DNA of 64,000 bases from Rhizoctonia solani (Eukaryota; Basidiomycota; Agaricomycetes; Cantharellales; Ceratobasidiaceae): NCBI RefSeq assembly GCF_016906535.1, contig NC_057385.1, forward strand, positions 3,534,001 through 3,598,000, read 5' to 3'. The notes under the pieces are model-generated. The model saw only the letters and a program-made list of their open reading frames with translations, made no database searches and was not told the origin of the DNA. The translations under genes and the position numbers were made by a program. This document shows positions 42,520-52,724 of this stretch, piece by piece (the first letter of the stretch is position 1; every line of letters begins with the position of its first letter).

Positions 42520-45500
42520 ATTAGGAAAATGGGCCTTGTGATCCTCGATGCACGGTTCATACTCAAGAAGCAATAGTTTCTCGTCGTACACGTCGGCGAT
42601 GCATTGATCGAATTGACAGTTTGCATTGGCGGCAGGCGGCGCACGAACAAGACGTAGCTCTTGGCTTCTGACCTAGCACTTCTGTATCAGCGGATCCGGT
42701 GCCTCCTTCTCTCAATGCCTCAACTCTGAAAGATGATCTGGATATTGACCTCGAACCGCCGCCACCTCAAAACCATCACGACGACGATGATACAACTCTG
42801 CCAACCTGGGGTCTGCCTAATCACGAAGCATTCGACTATGGCGCGTTGAATCAAGAATCCTTCCAGAGTGACCTAGAGCTTGACGATAACAGTGACTTCG
42901 GAGTTGAGACTGCCCCCCAGACCCCAATATACGATCCTGAAATGGATTGGGCTTCTGACTTGGGCTACACGTCTGGTGAAGCAGCCGATATCGAGACAGA
43001 CACGGATTCGCACCCGGAACTTGATGACCTGCTCCCTATATCTCCAGCAAACTCTCAAGCGGCCTTGCCCACCGTTGGGCTGAATATAGATCAGATAGGA
43101 AACAATCTTGAAGACGAGGCGCCTCAGGTGAGTAATATCTCCTAGGTGGGTATGCTGCATGTTGGTCTGATATTCTACAGGTCCCGCTTACCCCTGACGC
43201 TCCAAATTTGGAGTTGAATGAAGAAACAGCACAAGAGCCCAACATTGACACTCCGATGGATCGCAGCGAGTTACCTGATGGGCTGCGTGTATTCAAAGAT
43301 CTGTTACTCAAATTTTCGAGCGACGGTAACCTAACAGTTACGGCTGCAGAAGCTTTCCTGAAAACAATCAATATGTGTCTGGAGAAAGGCCTATTACAAT
43401 GTGGCTCTGAGTCGAACCCAGGTGAGTTCCGTATGATTTCGTGACCAACATATTGCTCAATCACTACAACTACAGCGCATCGACTACCAATGACGTTGGA
43501 GACACTACAGCGACATGCCGGCGATCCTCCCGACATTATGAATGTCTACGCTGTATGTCCGGATTTCAGCTGCCAGGTCCTTAGAGTACTATTGACAATG
43601 GAGTTGGACAAACCACACACATGCGTCAAATGTAAAAAACTAATCACTCGACAGAAGACAATTCGGCACCGTGGTTCACGTAAAGTCACCTATTGCTACA
43701 CGCCAATCCTACAATATGCATTTGGCTCTGTGAAGCGTCAGTTGAAGTCAATACTTGAACGTCCTGGAATCTTGGAAGCTATCAATAAGCACCGGGAATA
43801 CCTTAGGAGAGAAGGCAAACCAGACGACGTACTCAAAGATATTCAAGATGGTGAGCTCTGGCGGAACTTTCAGAAGGGTGATACCAAGTTTTTCGAAAAC
43901 CCTCACAACATCGGACTCATTTTGATGTGCGACGGGTATGTACATATATCTTGTTCCCAGATTCTGCGGATGATCTTCATGGCTGTATAGCTTCTCACCT
44001 GCTACACGGCAGGGTGCCGCGTCGTACTCCATGGGTGCTATCAGCATGTGCATAGCTAACCTTCCACCTGATCTTCGGTACGTACACCCCAATTTGTTTG
44101 GACAATGTTGTCTAACTTTGTTTCCTGTTCAGAAACCGGCCAGAAAACAAAATTCTTGTTGGGGTAACACCTGGCCCACATGAGCCAAATGTCAACACAA
44201 TAAATAACTTCTTGAAGCCAATGGTTTCTGAGTTACTTGAACTCTGGAAGGAGGGTATGTCTATAACTCATCCTGGTATGTGGCACCTGCAATATACCTT
44301 TCGATTTGCAGCGCTGATAGCAAGGTTTTATAGACGGAACACTGGAAGTGGTCTTTGCTGCTCTAGTTGCATGTGCTTGCAATACGCCTGCCGCACGGAA
44401 GGTTGGTGGGTTTCCTGGCACAGGTGCTTGATATCCATGTACTGCGTGCTGGTGCTTGCATAAGGAGTTCAATAGATACAACAAAAGTAAGCTATTTCCT
44501 ATTTTTGAGCCAACAACATTGCTCACCCTGCATAGAGTTTCCGCGTAGATCCAGAAAGGAGCATAAATGCGCATCCAAGGCATACAAACTGCTGCCTAAT
44601 AAAACGCAGAAAGAAAACTTCATATCTGCAGATTTCCAGAAGGACAAGCCTGGTGGCTACCGGTACAGTGTGTGTTGCTATTACCATACTGGGATCCTTC
44701 CACTATGGTTATAGTTGACCCTATGCACTGTTTATTCCTGGGTGAGCTTAAAACGTTTTTGTATGACTCAAACTGATAGATTTGTATGCCATTAGGCCTT
44801 GTAGATTTTCAGTTTCATAAGATATGGGTGGAAATGGATCACTTACAACAGGGAAAAGAGTTAAAGGAGCTTCAGAACATGATTGATTTGGCAAGTGTTT
44901 TGCTTATTGTTGCTTGGTTCTTTTACTCAGTATTACTCATACAGACAATACAACCCAGACACTGTGGGCAACTGCCAGTTGGTATTGGAACAAGTTCAGC
45001 CGGATCCTTGACTTCCAATCCTCTCCAAAGTCTGGCAACAATTGACCTTCCAATAGCAGTATGTTTCTATTGTACATTATATTTCTACTCTCATTTGCCC
45101 ACTAGATTCCTATTCTATGGGATAAAGTTGATATCAGCAGTGTAGAGCAGCAAACACACAAGGCATGGGCAAAACTCAAAGAAGCAGAGGAAAAGAAGAA
45201 AGCCAAGCTGAGAAAAGGTGACAAAGTGACTTGTAACGCTGCAAAAGCCCAGCAGCAGGCCTTAACAAACACCAATCCAACTACACACCCTCAAAAACAA
45301 CAACATACCACTCAAGTTGGTAATCAGTCTGGTGATAGCAACTCAGATCTACCTTTGGATGCTTGTGATGTTGCTAATTTGGAACAAACCAAGGAGGTTG
45401 ATGCTGAGCAACGCGGGTTTATTTCTTGGAGGTTGCAGGACGCAGACAGAATACTTCTTCTATTGACAGCTATCAAACATTTATGCTCTTGCACAGTCAG

Positions 45501-45909
45501 GCGTGAGTCAATCAAGATTGGCAAAGAGAGGTTGATTAAGTACTTAGCACAAACAGCCAAGGTAGGGCAAAAATATCTTCTACTCTATTTGTTGATACGC
45601 TTACAGCAATATTTTAATAGCTGCATGGTGTTGAGCAAATGCGCCCAAACCATCATGGCAGCTCTCATCTCCCTGAGCAGATTGTAAGATACGGCCCAAT
45701 GTCACAAATTTGGACATACTCTGGTGAGCACCTCAACTACAACCTCAAAAATACAAGCAGCAATTGGCACGGTGGTGGCAAACATGAGATAACCTTTGCC
45801 ACAGTTTTCCATCAATGCTTTGGCTGCATTACTTGGGCAAGTCATTATTTATTACCAGTATTTTGACCTACTATTTACTTTGATGAGATAGCTATCAAAT
45901 ATTGCCAAC
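42520..45909 (+). pseudogene. Plavaka/Tnp2-like (CACTA-type) transposase, 5' part
   Basis: A possible first exon (about 42,520-42,666) is followed by an acidic exon (42,680-43,125), then exons 43,181-43,420 and 43,476-43,936 separated by GT..AG introns of about 55 bp. It carries a CxxC (CVKCKK), GELWRNFQKGDTKFFENPHN, NRPENKILVGVTPGPHEPN and LKPMVSELLELWKEG (44,133-44,256). Next come VFAALVACACNTPAARKVGG with a TGA in GTGA*YPCTAC (about 44,445), VIVDPMHCLFLGLVDF (the conserved DPMHNLxLG box), IPILWDKVD, and RPNHHGSSHLPEQIVRYGPM with WTYSGEHLNYNLKN. This order is diagnostic of basidiomycete Plavaka transposases. It is cut at 45,909 by a retrotransposon and resumes at 58,406. Confidence 0.88.
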
Positions 45910-46470
45910 TGTTACAACCTCCTTACCTATACCATTAGAATTGCCTGAATTTTCTATTATTTTTACTATTTTTTACGGACTCTATATCTTTTGTTTTTCA
46001 ATCACGTGATCTCAGCGCTTACAATGCCAAGATGCTGCGCTGAGATGCCATGCCAAGGGCGCTTAGGAGAAATCCACGCTTCTGCGCAGCCCGCAGCACG
46101 CTTCTCATTTCATACATGTACTTCCTTTCTCACAAGCACAGACCATGTAGATAGTGTGCTCTCTTCTATAAATACAGCAGGAAAATTGCTTGGACACCCC
46201 AAGTTGATTTTACCTTGTCTCATTCCATTGAGGAGGACAACCCCCAGCCAGCTAAGTAGCCGGCCCTCAGTAGTTTAGCAGTTAACCCCCCTCAGCTCAC
46301 TCACCACACCTCCCAGGCTAAGCCCCCTCCGTCAGCAGTAGAAGTTTGTAGAGTGCCTTACGCACCATTAGTATAGCCTTAGTATAGATTAGATAAGCAG
46401 TGTCCTGTAGTAGTATGGCCCCAAGCGCCCAACCCACTAGCGTGTACCCACCTTACAGTGGAGTACAACA
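45910..46470 (+). repeat. Outer element 5' LTR
   Basis: 561 bp. TATAAA at 46,167-46,172; GTTGATTTTAC at 46,203-46,213, 36 nt on, pairs with the primer site at 46,473-46,483. TCACGTGA is present near 46,003. Confidence 0.95.
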
Positions 46471-46472
46471 TT

Positions 46473-46483
46473 GTAAAATTGAC
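46473..46483 (+). promoter_or_regulatory. Self-complementary primer binding site, outer element
   Basis: GTAAAATTGAC, 2 nt after the LTR, pairs over 11 nt (two G-U pairs) with GTTGATTTTAC at the predicted RNA 5' end (46,203-46,213). Confidence 0.65.
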
Positions 46484-46988
46484 TTTTTGTAGGCTTGTTC
46501 AACAAGGAGAGGACCCCCTGTACTAGCACAAGGGAAAACACGTGATCTGGGCTACTTTGCGGGGTAGAATAATCAAAAACCCCCCACCCACATGTAGTAC
46601 CAAATTGCTATAAGGCAGACGGGCTCTAATCCCCTGCATACCATGTGTTTTGCCAGAACACAGTAGTTAGCAACCTTAGTCAGCTGAAACACCCGCTTGT
46701 AGAAAACCTGCTCATATCACAATTGCCAGATCTGTTGATTTGTTGTAGGGACTATCCAACGCTAGGTGCTTGACGCAAAGGTTTAGCGCCCACACACTAC
46801 ACAAAAACTGCCCATAAGTCCTGATATAGGCATCACTCCCCCACGCTGTCTTCACCATTCCATCCACACGCTCTGGCGTCCCTCACCCCTACTCCCGTCC
46901 TCCCAGCCGCTCCAGCCAACGTTCCATTCCAGCCCGCTCCCAACCACCCTCTTGCAGCACATCTCCCACTTTGCAAGACTTGTCAAGG

Positions 46989-48174
46989 ATGGAACCGGAG
47001 CCGTCCATTACCACTCTCCTCAAGGCTATCACAGCCCTCACCACCACAGTTGGGTCCTTGCAGGACCAAATCAAATCACAAGGCCAGCAGCTTGTTGAGC
47101 TCAGGGCCATATGCAAGGAAACGGCCAACCTCCTTGGCAATAAGGATCAGGGAGGACAAACCCAGCCTGGCCCATTGACTGGGCCTGTCACCCCTCCTAC
47201 CCACATGGGAGGGGAAGCCCACACTCCAGGCACGGTTAGGCCTGGACTCAAGGACCCCTTCCAACCAACGCAGGGAACAAGGTTTGACTCCAAAGAAGAG
47301 GAGGAGCCAAGGAGGCCCAAAAAAGAGCCTTGGGGAACGCCTAGGAGCCTAAGCTCCCTCACCCTGTTTGACTCTGGGTTGTCTGTAAAACAACCCAAGA
47401 TGGAATTGCTGGACCCTTATAAGGGTGATACCAGGGGAAGAAAGGCCACCCAATGGCTCAACTGAATGCTTCTCTGGGTTGCCCTTCACAGGGATCAGTT
47501 CAACAAGGAAGAGCAGATGGTTGTGTGGATCCTGTACCACATGACAGACAAAGCCGCCAACTGGGCACTTCCCCTTATTGGGGCTATTATCAAGGGCAAG
47601 GGCAACCCTCCAACACCATCCCAGCCTTAATGGCCAAATTCAAAGAGGCCTTTGCCAACCCTGATGCCAAATGGGCTGCTGCCAGGAAAATTGCTGTGCT
47701 GACTCAGAAAACCACCATGTCTGAGTATGTCACAGAATTCTGCAACCTCATGGCGGAACTCAACTGGAACACAGAGGCGTACATTGCCCAATTCACGCGC
47801 GGCCTCCATTGGAAAGTCAAAGAACTCCTGTCCACCAAGGACAATGTCCCCAACAATGATCTTGAGGCCATATTTGCAGCCTTGATCAAGATTGATAACA
47901 CCCGTTGGGAGAACAAGGAGAACTGCCCAAAAAAGGCTCCCACTAAGGCCCCAGTCACCACAACCACCTCCTCATCCACCACTACCACCAGGGTCTGTCT
48001 ATCTGAGGATCCCAATTACATTACCCTGGAGGAAAGGGACTGCTGCTGCGCCTCTGGCCTATGTGTCAAATGCGGACAGAAGGGCCATGGCATCAAACAG
48101 TGCCCCAATGGTTGGAAGGCAACAATCAAAGAAATGGCCAAGGTGGCAGAGGATACTGAGTCAGGAAAAGATTG
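46989..48174 (+). pseudogene. Outer element gag, with in-frame TGA and a frameshift
   Basis: ATG at 46,989 (MEPEPSITTLLKAITALTTT) starts a coiled N-terminal part, then a Pro/Gly linker. A TGA at 47,463-47,465, immediately followed by ATG, breaks the capsid after QWLN at the same codon as in the inner element. The capsid resumes MLLWVALHRDQFN, shifts frame near 47,610, and continues AYIAQFTRGLHWKVKELLS to a CCHC knuckle (CVKCGQKGHGIKQC, about 48,060-48,105) and the stop after SGKD at 48,172-48,174. The heptamer at the frameshift position is AGGAAAA, weaker than in the inner copy. Confidence 0.85.
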
Positions 48175-50455
48175 AGGCCAAGGACTACCGTCAAGCCCCT
48201 GGCCAAATTAGATGTGCATGTATTGGATTGTGAATTTGTATCTGTGGCTCTAGATTTGAATAAAAAGCCCCTCTTATTCATTGATTTACAACTGCACAAC
48301 TTCCCAACAGAAAAATTAAAAACCTTAGTGGACTCAGGAGCCACATCCAACTTCATCTCCCCCTTGATTGTTGAAAAACTTAAAATCCCAAAAACCCAGC
48401 TTGAAAATCCACAAGTTGTGAGAATGTTAGATGGTACCCTATCCCAGACTGGTTGTATATGGCACCAGGTTCAACTTGCGGTCTTGGCCAATGGCCATCC
48501 ACACACTATCCCCTTCTTAGTTTGTCCCATTGGAAATACACCAGCAATTTTAGGCATGACGTGGCTAACAGCAGAGGCTCCCCTCATTGATTGGCAACAG
48601 GGACTAGTTACCTTCCCTGAAAATACAAATTGCCTCCAAAGAAGAAGCCAATCCCAATCCCTTGGCAGACCTCCCCACACAATACCATGAATTTGCCAAA
48701 GTCTTTGGCAAAGAAGAATTCAAGGTTCTGCCCCCCCATAGGGAATATGACATAGCCATAGATCTCCTACCAGATGCCAAGCTCCCCTGGCCCCATTTAC
48801 GGCATGACAGACGCAGAATCCAAAGCCCTGAAACAACACATTGATGAAGAACTAGCAATGGGCAAGATCCGCCCCAGCACTTCATCAGCAGGCGCCCCAG
48901 TCATGTTTGTAAAGAAGGCAGATGGTTCCCTTAGGCTGGTTGTAGATTATTGGAAGCTCAACAACGTGACCCATAAAAACGTTTACCCCTTACCACGGCA
49001 AAACAACCTCATGGCCAAACTAAGGCAGGCAAAGATGTTCACAAAACTGGACCTCTGATGGGGATATAATAACATCTGGATCAAGGAAGGTGACAAATGG
49101 AAGACAGCCTTCCGCACCAAATATGGGTTATTCAAATACCTAGTCATGCCGTTTGGTCTCACAAACGCCCCTGCAGCATTCCAACATTTTATGAATGACC
49201 TGTTTAGAGACCTGATTGACGTAACAGTGGTAATTTTACCTACACAACATCCTCATCTTCTCAGAAAAACCAGAAGAACATCTGCTCCACGTCAGAGAAG
49301 TCTTATCTAGGTTAATGAAGAACCAGTTGTTCTGCAAACTGTTGAAGTGTCACTTCCACATAACAACAGTAGACTATCTATGAATTGTCATCTCTCCAGC
49401 AGGGTTCTCAATGGACCAGAAAAAGATCAAAGCTGTCACCTTGTGGCCAACCCCAAGGACCATCAAACAGGTGCAGGCCTTCTTAGGCTTTGTTAACTAC
49501 CTCCGGCGGTTCATTCCCAATTTCAGCTCTGTGGCACAACCCCTCCATAACCTCACCAAAAAGGAAACCCCTTGGTCATGGGGCAATCCAGAGGAAGCTG
49601 TGTTTCAGGAATTGAAGTCCCTTGTCACCAAATCACCAGTTCTTGTCCACTCCAACCCAGATCTCCCCTACTACCTAGAAACTGACGCATCAGGGGTAGC
49701 CATGGGAGCTATCCTGAGCCAACAAGGGGAGGACAATTGTCTCCACCCAGTTGCTTACATGTCAAAGTCCTTCTCAGGCGCTGAAGCCAACTATGACACG
49801 CACAATAAAGAGCTACTAGCTATTATCAAGGCACTGGAGGAATGGCGCATCTTCTTGGAAGCAACAGAAAGACCAATACAAGTGTTCACTGACCATTGGA
49901 ACTTGGAATACTGGATGCAGGCACAGACCTTCAACCAAAGACACGCACAATGGCAAGTTTTCCTGAGTGATTTCAACTTTGAAATTCACTATTGCCCAGG
50001 GAAGCAGTCAGGGAAGCCAGATGCCTTGTCCAGGAGATTGGATTATATAAATCTCCCCACAGAACTGGAAGTCATGTTACAGCCAGAAGTCTTTGCCAAT
50101 ACTTCAGAGGAAGAAGTAGAGATTGTCACAGAAATCCGCTCTAAGCTCAGGGAAGATCCATCCCTAGAGCCCATCATCCAATTCCTCACAGAAGATGTAG
50201 ATAACGCGCCCCCCTCCATTTGGAAAGCCTATTGGGATTATGATTGGGAAGAGGACCTTCTATGGTACCGTGGGAAACTGGTGGTACCAGACTCAGAGCC
50301 CCTTAAGGAACAACTACTAAGAGAATTCCACAACGCCCCACTGGCGGGTCACCCAGGACAACAAAGGACACTTGAACTGATCAGCAGGTCCTACTGGTGG
50401 CCTGGCATGAAGTCCTCAGCAAAAGAATGGGTTGAATGCTGTCCTGTATGCCAAG
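48172..50455 (+). pseudogene. Outer element pol, 5' part (PR-RT-RH-IN zinc finger)
   Basis: Protease (LVDSGATSNFISP, about 48,327); RT with [19 protein letters not shown] and a TGA after FTKLDL (CGA to TGA, about 49,057); the YLDD region is frameshifted (about 49,235). RNase H (YYLETDASGVAMGAILSQ, VFTDHWNLEY) and the integrase HHCC finger follow (FHNAPLAGHPGQQ..CCPVCQ). It is cut at 50,455 by the inner element, whose CCAAG duplication lies in the codons after the second Cys of the finger. Several Arg codons have become Trp or stop. Confidence 0.88.
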
Positions 50456-51016
50456 TGTTATAAACTCCTAAACTATACCATTGGAATCTCCTCTTTTTTC
50501 TAATATTTTTACTATTTTTTACGGACTCAATATCTTTGTTTTTTCAGTCACGTGATCTCAGCGCTTACCATGCCGAGATGCTGCGCCGAGATGCTGTGCC
50601 AAGGGCGCTTAGGAGAAATCCACGCTTCTGCGCAGCCCGCAGCACGCTTCCCATTTGTCACTTATACTTCTTTCTCTCACGCGCACAGACCATGTAGATA
50701 GTATGCTTTGCTTATATATACAACAGGAAAATTGCTTGGAAACCCCAAGTTGATTTTACCTTGTCTCTTATTCATTAGAGAAGGTACCCAGCCAGCTAAG
50801 TAGCCGGCCCCCAGTAGTATCAGAAGTGCTCACCCCTTACTTCACTCACCACACCTCCCAGGCCTAAGGCCCCCTTGTCATCAGTGATTAGTTGAGGACC
50901 GCCTTAAGCGGTAGTAGTATAGCCTATTGAGATAGATTACATAAGTTGCTTGTATTAGTACGGCCTTAAGCGCCTGCTCTCATCAGCGTGTACCCACCTT
51001 ACAGTGGTGTATGACA
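50456..51016 (+). repeat. Inner element 5' LTR
   Basis: TATATATA at 50,713-50,720; GTTGATTTTAC at 50,749-50,759 (36 nt on) is complementary to 51,019-51,029. Confidence 0.96.
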
Positions 51017-51018
51017 TT

Positions 51019-51029
51019 GTAAAATTGAC
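51019..51029 (+). promoter_or_regulatory. Self-complementary primer binding site, inner element
   Basis: GTAAAATTGAC, 11 nt, pairs with LTR 50,749-50,759 including two G-U pairs; the LTR tract is where transcription should begin relative to the TATA box. Confidence 0.68.
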
Positions 51030-51527
51030 TTGTTGTAGGCTTGATCAACAAGGAGAAGACTCCCTGTACTAGCACAAGGGAAATCACGTGATTGGGGCCA
51101 CCTTGCGGGACAGAATAATCAAAAGTCCCCCACCCCCATGTAGTACCAAATTGCTATAAGGCAGACGAGTTCTAATCCCCCGTATACCACGAGTTTTGCC
51201 GGAACTCTGCAGTTAGCAGCCCTAGACAGCTGAAGAACCCGCTTGCAAAAAACCCGCTCATATCACGATTGCCAGATCTGTTGATTTGTTGTAGGGATTG
51301 TCCAACGCTAGGTTTTTGACGCAAGGGCTTAGCGCATACATACTGTGTAAAAACCGCTCATAAGTCCTGTATCAGGCACCTCTACTCCCCACACTGTCTC
51401 CAATATTCCCACCACACGCTCTGGCGTCCCACACCCTTACTCCCGTCCCTCTAGTTGCGCCTCTCAACGTTCCGTTCCAACCCACTCCCAACCACCCTCT
51501 TGCAGCACATCTCCCGCTACGCGAGAC

Positions 51528-52724
51528 ATGTCCGGAATGGAACCGGAGCCAACCATTACCACTCTCCTCAAGGCTATCAACGCCCTTACCAGCCAAGTCA
51601 GGTCCTTGCAGGCCCAAATCCAATCTCAAGGCCAACAGCTCTCTGAGCTCAAAGCCATATGTAAGGAAACCGCCAACCTTGTTGGCAACACAGATCAGGG
51701 CGGAGTCCAAGCCAAGCCTGGCCCATTGACTGGGCCTATCACCCCTCCTACACACGCAGGAGGGGAAGCCAACACTCCAGGAACAATTAGGCCTGGACTC
51801 AAGGCCCCCTTCCGCCCATTGAGAGGAACGGGCTTTGACTCAGAAGAGGAAGAGGAACCCAGGCAAGCCAAAAAGGAGCCTTGCGACACGCCTAAGCGGA
51901 GCCTCAGCTCCCTCACCCCATTCAACTCAGGGTCCAGCGTAAAGCGGCCCAAAATGGAGCTCCCAGACCCATACAAGGGAGACTCCAGGGGACAAAAGGC
52001 AACCCAGTGGCTAGATTGAATGCTGCTGTGGGTTGCGCTTCATCAAGACCAATTCAATGAGGAAGAACAGATGGTTGTGTGGATCCTTTATCACATGACT
52101 GACAAGGCTGCCAATTGGGCCCTTCCTATCATTGGCACCATCATCAAGGGCAAAGGGAACCCCCCAACTACCATCCCGGCCTTAACGGCCAAATTCAAAG
52201 AGGCATTTGCCAACCCGGATGCTAAACGGGCCGCCGCCAGGAAGATTGCCGCGCTTACTCAGACAACCACCACGTCTGAGTACGTCACCAAGTTCCGCAA
52301 TCTCATGGCGGAACTTGATTGGAACACTGAGGCGTACATTGCCCAGTTTACACGCGGTCTTCACTGGAAGGTGAAGGAACTCCTGTCCACTAAGGACAAT
52401 ATCCCAGACAATGATCTTGAGGCTATATTTGCTGCCTCAATCAAAATTGATAACACTTGTTGGGAAAACAAGGAGAACCGCCCCAAGAAGGCACCAACCA
52501 AGTCCCCAGTCACCACAACCACCTCCACTACCACCACCAGGGTCCGTTTATCAGAGGATCCCAACTATGTCACCCCGGAGGAAAGGGACCGTTGCCGTGC
52601 GTCTGGCCTATGTGTCAAGTGCGGCCAAAAAGGGCACGGCATCAAACAATGCCCCAACGGATGGAAGGCCACAATCAAAGAAGTGGCCAAGGTTGCCAAG
52701 GATACCAAGTCGGGAAAAGATTGA
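51528..52724 (+). CDS. Inner element gag, with an internal TGA
   Basis: ATG at 51,528 (MSGMEPEP..); the second ATG at 51,537 matches the outer gag start. The N-terminal 160 codons are a coiled segment (SLQAQIQSQGQQLSELKAI), a Pro/Gly-rich linker and an acidic/basic tract. At 52,017-52,019 a TGA, followed at once by ATG, stands between QWLD and MLLWVALHQDQFN in the same frame. The capsid and a Thr-rich linker follow, then a CCHC knuckle (CVKCGQKGHGIKQC, about 52,612-52,656) and the stop at 52,722-52,724. Gag forms particles and binds RNA. The stop would separate the N-terminal segment unless it is read through or translation restarts at the ATG. CGA to TGA is the simplest origin. Confidence 0.85.
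52712..52718 (+). promoter_or_regulatory. Candidate -1 frameshift heptamer GGGAAAA (gag-pol)
   Basis: Gag reads tcG GGA AAA GAT TGA. Slipping back one base gives GGG AAA AGA TTG and enters the pol frame, which is open from upstream through the protease. The heptamer fits X XXY YYZ and is one codon before the gag stop. No downstream structure was computed. Confidence 0.6.
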
